Assembly (NCBI GenBank): GCA_947494975.1
Contig: CANLXA010000001.1
Location: forward strand, 186,001-250,000
Direction of reading: 5' to 3'
From: an uncultured Roseicyclus sp.
GTDB lineage: Bacteria; Pseudomonadota; Alphaproteobacteria; Rhodobacterales; Rhodobacteraceae
DNA: 64,000 nt
The position numbers were made by a program, and so were the translations under genes. Below are positions 60,656 through 64,000 of this stretch, one piece after another (position 1 is the stretch's first letter; each line of letters opens with the position of its first letter). A model generated the notes under the pieces. The model was given only the letters and a program-made list of their open reading frames with translations. It did not search any database and was not told where the DNA came from.

Positions 60656-62167
60656 GTGAGCCGTATCGGAACACTCTCTCGCCGGGGCCTGTTGCTTGGC
60701 GCTGGCGCAACCGCGGGCTACCTGGCGGGCCGGGCCTGGGCGCCGGGACTCTCGCAACTTGACGGCGTTCCGCGCATTGGCGGCGATTTGATGGATCCCA
60801 CCCGCTCCACCCCTGCCCTTTTCCTGAACGATGCCAGCGAGCTGTCGGCCACGCCGATCCACGTCCATGCCCGCCCCGCCGCCCATGGCGAAGCGTTGAT
60901 CGAGGCGTTCCGGGCCGAATTGCGGGACGCGCAGGCCGAGGATCGCCCCGTCTGCGTCTCCGCGGCGCGCCATTCGATGGGCGGGCAATCGATCCCCCGC
61001 GACGGCCACGCCATTACCGTCGATGATGCGTGGATCGAGCCCGATACCGCCGCGCAGACCTATCGCGTGAATGGGGGCGCACGGTGGCGCGACGTCATTC
61101 AGGCGCTTGATCCCATCGGTTTTTCGCCCGCGGTCATGCAATCGAACCACGATTTCGGTGTCGCCGCGACGTTCAGCGTGAACGCCCATGGCTGGCCCGT
61201 GCCCTACGGGCCGATGGGGGCGACCGTTCGCAATATCCGCATGGTCCTGCCCGATGGGGAGGTTGTGACCGCCTCGCGCACCGAAAACGCCGATCTCTTC
61301 AACCTAGCGGTGGGCGGCTACGGCCTTGCCGGGATGATCGTGGATATGGAGGTCGACATGGTGCCGAACCAGCGGCTGGCGCCCGCCTTCACGGCGATGC
61401 CGGCCACCGAGTTTCCCGCCGCGTTTCGTGCCGCCGTGGACGACCCCACCAAACCCATGGCCTATGGCCGCCTGAACGTGGCGCGCGAGACGTTCTTCGA
61501 TGAAGCGCTGCTCGTCACCTATTCGCCCACCGAGGATCAATCCGACATCCCGCCCGCCGTTGAATCCGGCTGGCTCTCCTATGCCGCATCTTACCTCTAT
61601 CGCGGTCAGGTGGGCCGGGAGGGCATGAAGGATTGGCGTTGGTGGATGGAATCGTCGCTCGGCCCGCGCCTTGCCGGGGAAAGCACGCGCAATTCCCTGA
61701 TGAATGAGCCGGTGATCACGCTTGATGATCGCGATCCGACCCGTGTGGATATCCTGCACGAATATTTCGTGCCGTTCGATGCCTTCGACGGCTTTCTTGA
61801 AGCCTGCCGCGATGTCATCCCCGATGCGTTCGTGGAATTCCTGAACGTGACGCTGCGCTTCGTGGACAGTGACACTGATAGCCTGCTGCCCCATTCGCCC
61901 ACGCCGCGCATCGCCGCCGTGATGTCCTTCACCCAGGAGATGACGGCGCGGGCCGAGGCGGATCATGCGCGGATGACGCGGGCCCTGATCGACCGGATCA
62001 TCGGGATCGGCGGGACGTATTATCTGCCCTACCGCCCCCACGCCACGCTCGATCAATTCACCCGCGCCTACCCGCGCGCCGCCGAATTTGCCGCCGCGAA
62101 ACGCGCGCTCGACCCGCAACTGACCTTGCGCAACAACCTGTGGGACGCCTACTTGGGGGAGTTATGA
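60656..62167 (+). CDS. TAT-exported FAD-linked oxidoreductase (PCMH type)
   Basis: The GTG at 60656 is preferred: it has AGGAG 8 bases upstream and gives MSRIGTLSRRGLLLGAGATAG, a textbook twin-arginine signal; ATG at 60599 adds 19 unlikely residues. The 503-residue protein contains an FAD-binding PCMH domain (HSMGGQSIP, NGGARWRDVI, NHDFGVAATFSVNAHGW, VGGYGLAGMIVD). The C-terminal part resembles the sugar-lactone oxidase/cytokinin-oxidase-like group, with VEFLNVTLRFV and the final RAYPRAAEFAAAKRALDP. It oxidises an unknown alcohol or aldehyde in the periplasm. It is coupled to the next gene by ATGA. Confidence 0.9.
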   Translation: MSRIGTLSRRGLLLGAGATAGYLAGRAWAPGLSQLDGVPRIGGDLMDPTRSTPALFLNDASELSATPIHVHARPAAHGEALIEAFRAELRDAQAEDRPVCVSAARHSMGGQSIPRDGHAITVDDAWIEPDTAAQTYRVNGGARWRDVIQALDPIGFSPAVMQSNHDFGVAATFSVNAHGWPVPYGPMGATVRNIRMVLPDGEVVTASRTENADLFNLAVGGYGLAGMIVDMEVDMVPNQRLAPAFTAMPATEFPAAFRAAVDDPTKPMAYGRLNVARETFFDEALLVTYSPTEDQSDIPPAVESGWLSYAASYLYRGQVGREGMKDWRWWMESSLGPRLAGESTRNSLMNEPVITLDDRDPTRVDILHEYFVPFDAFDGFLEACRDVIPDAFVEFLNVTLRFVDSDTDSLLPHSPTPRIAAVMSFTQEMTARAEADHARMTRALIDRIIGIGGTYYLPYRPHATLDQFTRAYPRAAEFAAAKRALDPQLTLRNNLWDAYLGEL

Positions 62168-62571
62168 GCCTTATCCGACGCCTTTGCCTGGTCTACGCCG
62201 CGGTGCTTCTGGCCGTCGCCGCGATCAATTACATCCCCGGCCTTGTGGACGACACGGAGCTTGCCTTCGGGATCTTCGCGCTCGACCCGTTCGACGATGC
62301 TCTGCACCTCGTCTCGGCGATCTGGGCGTTCCTGGCAGGCCTGATCTCCAACCGCTCCGCCCGCACCTTCCTGATCCTTTTCGGCGCGGCCTATCTGGCC
62401 GATGGCGTCTTCGGGATCTTCACCGGCTGGGGCTTCCTCGATTTCGCGATCTTCACCAATGAAAGCCTCGGCATGGATTGGTCCTTCCAGCGCATTGCCG
62501 CCAATCTGCCCCATATCGGCCTTGGCGCCATCGCGCTGGGGGCGGGCCTTATCTCGCGGCGCCGCGCATGA
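62164..62571 (+). CDS. Small four-helix membrane protein (DUF4383-like)
   Basis: The 135-residue protein has four hydrophobic segments: LCLVYAAVLLAVAAINYIPGL, DALHLVSAIWAFLAGLIS, FLILFGAAYLADGVFGIFTGWGF and NLPHIGLGAIALGAGLIS. DDALHLVSAIWAF with histidine is like the DUF4383 family of unknown function. It overlaps the oxidoreductase stop (ATGA) and the next start (ATGA). It could anchor or serve the exported oxidoreductase; this is inference. Confidence 0.8.
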   Translation: MSLIRRLCLVYAAVLLAVAAINYIPGLVDDTELAFGIFALDPFDDALHLVSAIWAFLAGLISNRSARTFLILFGAAYLADGVFGIFTGWGFLDFAIFTNESLGMDWSFQRIAANLPHIGLGAIALGAGLISRRRA

Positions 62572-63614
62572 GGGTGCTGGCGCGCATCCTGACGCGGATC
62601 CTGCAGCTGGTTCTGATCCTGGCCGTCATCCTTGCCGCACCGGTCATTTACGTGGAGACCATGTGCCGGGGCGAGGGATCGCCCGCGCCCGCCACGCCGC
62701 TCTCCGGGGAAACACGGCCCGAAATCCGCACGCTGCTGACCTATCCCGAATGGCACATCGTGCATGCCTATGACGATTACGCCGAGGTGATCCGCGATGG
62801 CGACCCCCATGATTACGGCTTCATCCCGGCCATCTTCGGGTATTGGCAATCGCTCTGCACGCTGACCGAGGAAAGCGCCGATCTGGGCGAAATCGACAGC
62901 TCCACCCGGCAGCTTGTCCATGTGATCGGCGTGTCCTTCACCTTCGAGATGATGATGAAGGGTGCCTATGAAGAAACGATTGGGCGCCTTGCAACGATTA
63001 TCCGGGGCCCCGACCCGACCCCGCTCGACGCAGTATCCGCGCAACAGGCCGCCGACTACGCCGCCTTTTTGCAGCAGGTGCCGTGGTATCGCTACGACTT
63101 CCGTGCCGATGCCGCCGAACTGGACGCCGAGGCCACCGAGGCCTTCCGGGATCGCGAACGGGCTATCGCGTTGGGGTTGGAGCACCGCGCGCGCGCTGGC
63201 TATGCCGACTTGATCGCGCAGGCCGTCGCCGCCACCGGCTTTGACGACCTGACGTTGCAGATGGTTCTCACCGGCCTTGATGAGGCCAGGCTGGAGGCGA
63301 TCGACGGAGTCACCGTTCTGGGCGACGTGGAAGGTGGGATGGAGATCGAGACCCCCCGCTACCGCGAGTTGACCGGTCTGCTTGCCGATTGGGCCGATCA
63401 GGGCGCAAATTTCGTGGATATGGCGGGAAACGACCAGATCATGTTCACCGCGATCTCGGATGAGCGATCCCAGCCCGGCGCGCTGGCCGATCTACCACGG
63501 CAGGGCTATGGCGATACCCGCCACCTCTTCCTGGTGCCGGTGACAGAGCTTGCCGAGGCCCTGCGCGGGCTGGAGGGGCGCGGCCTGAGGCTGGAACACA
63601 TCCATGACTATTAG
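62568..63614 (+). CDS. Membrane-anchored protein of unknown function, 348 aa
   Basis: ATG at 62568 overlaps the previous stop (ATGA). One N-terminal membrane helix (residues 8-30; LTRILQLVLILAVILAAPVIYV) is followed by a large soluble part in the periplasm. TLLTYPEWHIVHAYDDYAEVI and AIFGYWQSLCTLTEES are its most distinct segments, rich in aromatic and acidic residues. No family is recognised. It sits in an operon with the TAT-exported FAD oxidoreductase, so a redox partner or assembly factor is possible. Confidence 0.78.
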   Translation: MRVLARILTRILQLVLILAVILAAPVIYVETMCRGEGSPAPATPLSGETRPEIRTLLTYPEWHIVHAYDDYAEVIRDGDPHDYGFIPAIFGYWQSLCTLTEESADLGEIDSSTRQLVHVIGVSFTFEMMMKGAYEETIGRLATIIRGPDPTPLDAVSAQQAADYAAFLQQVPWYRYDFRADAAELDAEATEAFRDRERAIALGLEHRARAGYADLIAQAVAATGFDDLTLQMVLTGLDEARLEAIDGVTVLGDVEGGMEIETPRYRELTGLLADWADQGANFVDMAGNDQIMFTAISDERSQPGALADLPRQGYGDTRHLFLVPVTELAEALRGLEGRGLRLEHIHDY

Positions 63615-63903
63615 ACGGCTCCTGATCGCGCTGCCGATCCTGTTCGTCGGCTGGATCGCGACGCTGGCCGTGGTGATGCGTGCCGGTGGTGAGGCCCCGG
63701 CCGCCTTTGTGCCGTTCCCGCCGGCCTCCCTGATCGCCAACCTGCCCGCCGATGTGGCCGTGACAGGCCGCTCCCCGATCTCGCTGACATTGCGCAGCGG
63801 CGGCGCGGATCTGACGGCACAGATCTACGATGCAGGTGCCTGGCTGGTCCTGCCCGCGGGGCTTGAGGCCTGCATCCCCAACTTCCTGCGCGAGGGCGCC
63901 TAA
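63604..63903 (+). CDS. Small membrane-anchored protein, 99 aa
   Basis: It starts MTIRRLLIALPILFVGWIATLAVVMRAGG, an N-terminal membrane anchor or uncleaved signal, and continues with about 70 periplasmic residues. The start overlaps the preceding gene by 11 bases, so it is translationally coupled. No family is recognised. It is the last gene of the four-gene oxidoreductase operon. Its stop overlaps that of the convergent gene at the window edge. Confidence 0.7.
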   Translation: MTIRRLLIALPILFVGWIATLAVVMRAGGEAPAAFVPFPPASLIANLPADVAVTGRSPISLTLRSGGADLTAQIYDAGAWLVLPAGLEACIPNFLREGA

Positions 63904-64000
63904 ACCCCCTTCGCCCGCTGAAGCATCCCGAACAGATCGCGCGGATCGTCCGGGTCGGCGACCATGTCCAGATTGTCGTAGAGGCCGGTTTCGTCCAACT
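63900..64000 (-). CDS. C-terminal end of a gene running off the window
   Basis: On the minus strand one frame is open from the window edge to a TAG at 63900-63902 and encodes LDETGLYDNLDMVADPD...FGMLQRAKGV. This acidic, helical piece is a plausible protein end. The other two frames on this strand are also open but give arginine- and serine-rich sequence. Only 32 codons are visible, so the product cannot be identified. The stop overlaps that of the convergent plus-strand gene by 2 bases. Confidence 0.6.
   Translation of the reverse strand, partial: LDETGLYDNLDMVADPDDPRDLFGMLQRAKGV

Noticed and set aside
1-64000. CRISPR arrays, rRNA or tRNA genes
   Set aside because: No regularly spaced repeats and no tRNA T-loop pattern with matching arms were seen on reading.

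Overview
The window is GC-rich (roughly two thirds G+C by eye) and densely coded. Short ATGA/GTGA overlaps join genes into operons. Methylated-amine enzymes, several ABC importers, a BCCT carrier, twin-arginine (TAT) signals and a TauE-type exporter together suggest a marine alphaproteobacterium of the Rhodobacteraceae (Roseobacter) type. This is inference; no rRNA or tRNA is present to confirm it. No CRISPR array, intact insertion sequence, origin or phage was seen.

Region 1 (1-17.1 kb) holds secreted proteins, trigger factor and a phospho-signalling locus. Two membrane Ser/Thr kinases (3648-5948, 6717-9668) flank a tyrosine/dual-specificity phosphatase. Facing them is a six-gene minus-strand operon: proline-rich FHA protein, PP2C phosphatase, FHA/zinc-ribbon protein, FHA-flavoprotein fusion, small membrane protein and TauE/SafE-type permease. 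The periplasmic end of the first kinase resembles the secreted protein that runs off the left edge. This locus is the best candidate for an undescribed system.

Region 2 (17.3-28 kb) is an eight-gene minus-strand set. It encodes a dimethylglycine/sarcosine-dehydrogenase-like flavoprotein, a homocysteine methyltransferase, a DUF2867 protein, a PEP mutase-like protein, a non-pyrrolysine MttB-like methyltransferase, a dipeptidase, an unknown 556-residue protein and a DUF3726-like protein. A divergent LysR gene and a perfect LysR-type operator sit at its head.

Region 3 (28-32.4 kb) is less GC-rich. It holds a GNAT acetyltransferase, then a TetR - CPBP protease - serine hydrolase operon behind a TetR-type operator, then about 850 bases of degenerate sequence. 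That sequence includes an orphan 3' end of a dehydrogenase gene whose intact relative lies at 57.4 kb.

Region 4 (32.4-50.4 kb) is a sugar regulon centred on non-phosphorylative L-fucose degradation: mutarotase, ABC importer, aldose dehydrogenase, lactonase, L-fuconate dehydratase, SDR dehydrogenase and diketo-acid hydrolase. A second sugar module (FGGY kinase, M42 peptidase, BtpA/SgcQ, PfkB kinase, TIM-barrel isomerase) lies among these genes. Four copies of a CTAGCATGTTAG-like site mark the control regions, one of them directly at the GntR gene. A low-GC WG-repeat gene interrupts the region.

Region 5 (50.4-64 kb) has two amidase-type hydrolases divergent from a glutamine-synthetase-like ligase and a polyamine-type ABC importer. 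It continues with an NAD-dependent dehydrogenase, a BCCT transporter with a clear terminator, and a four-gene operon starting with a TAT-exported FAD oxidoreductase. A gene fragment runs off the right edge.
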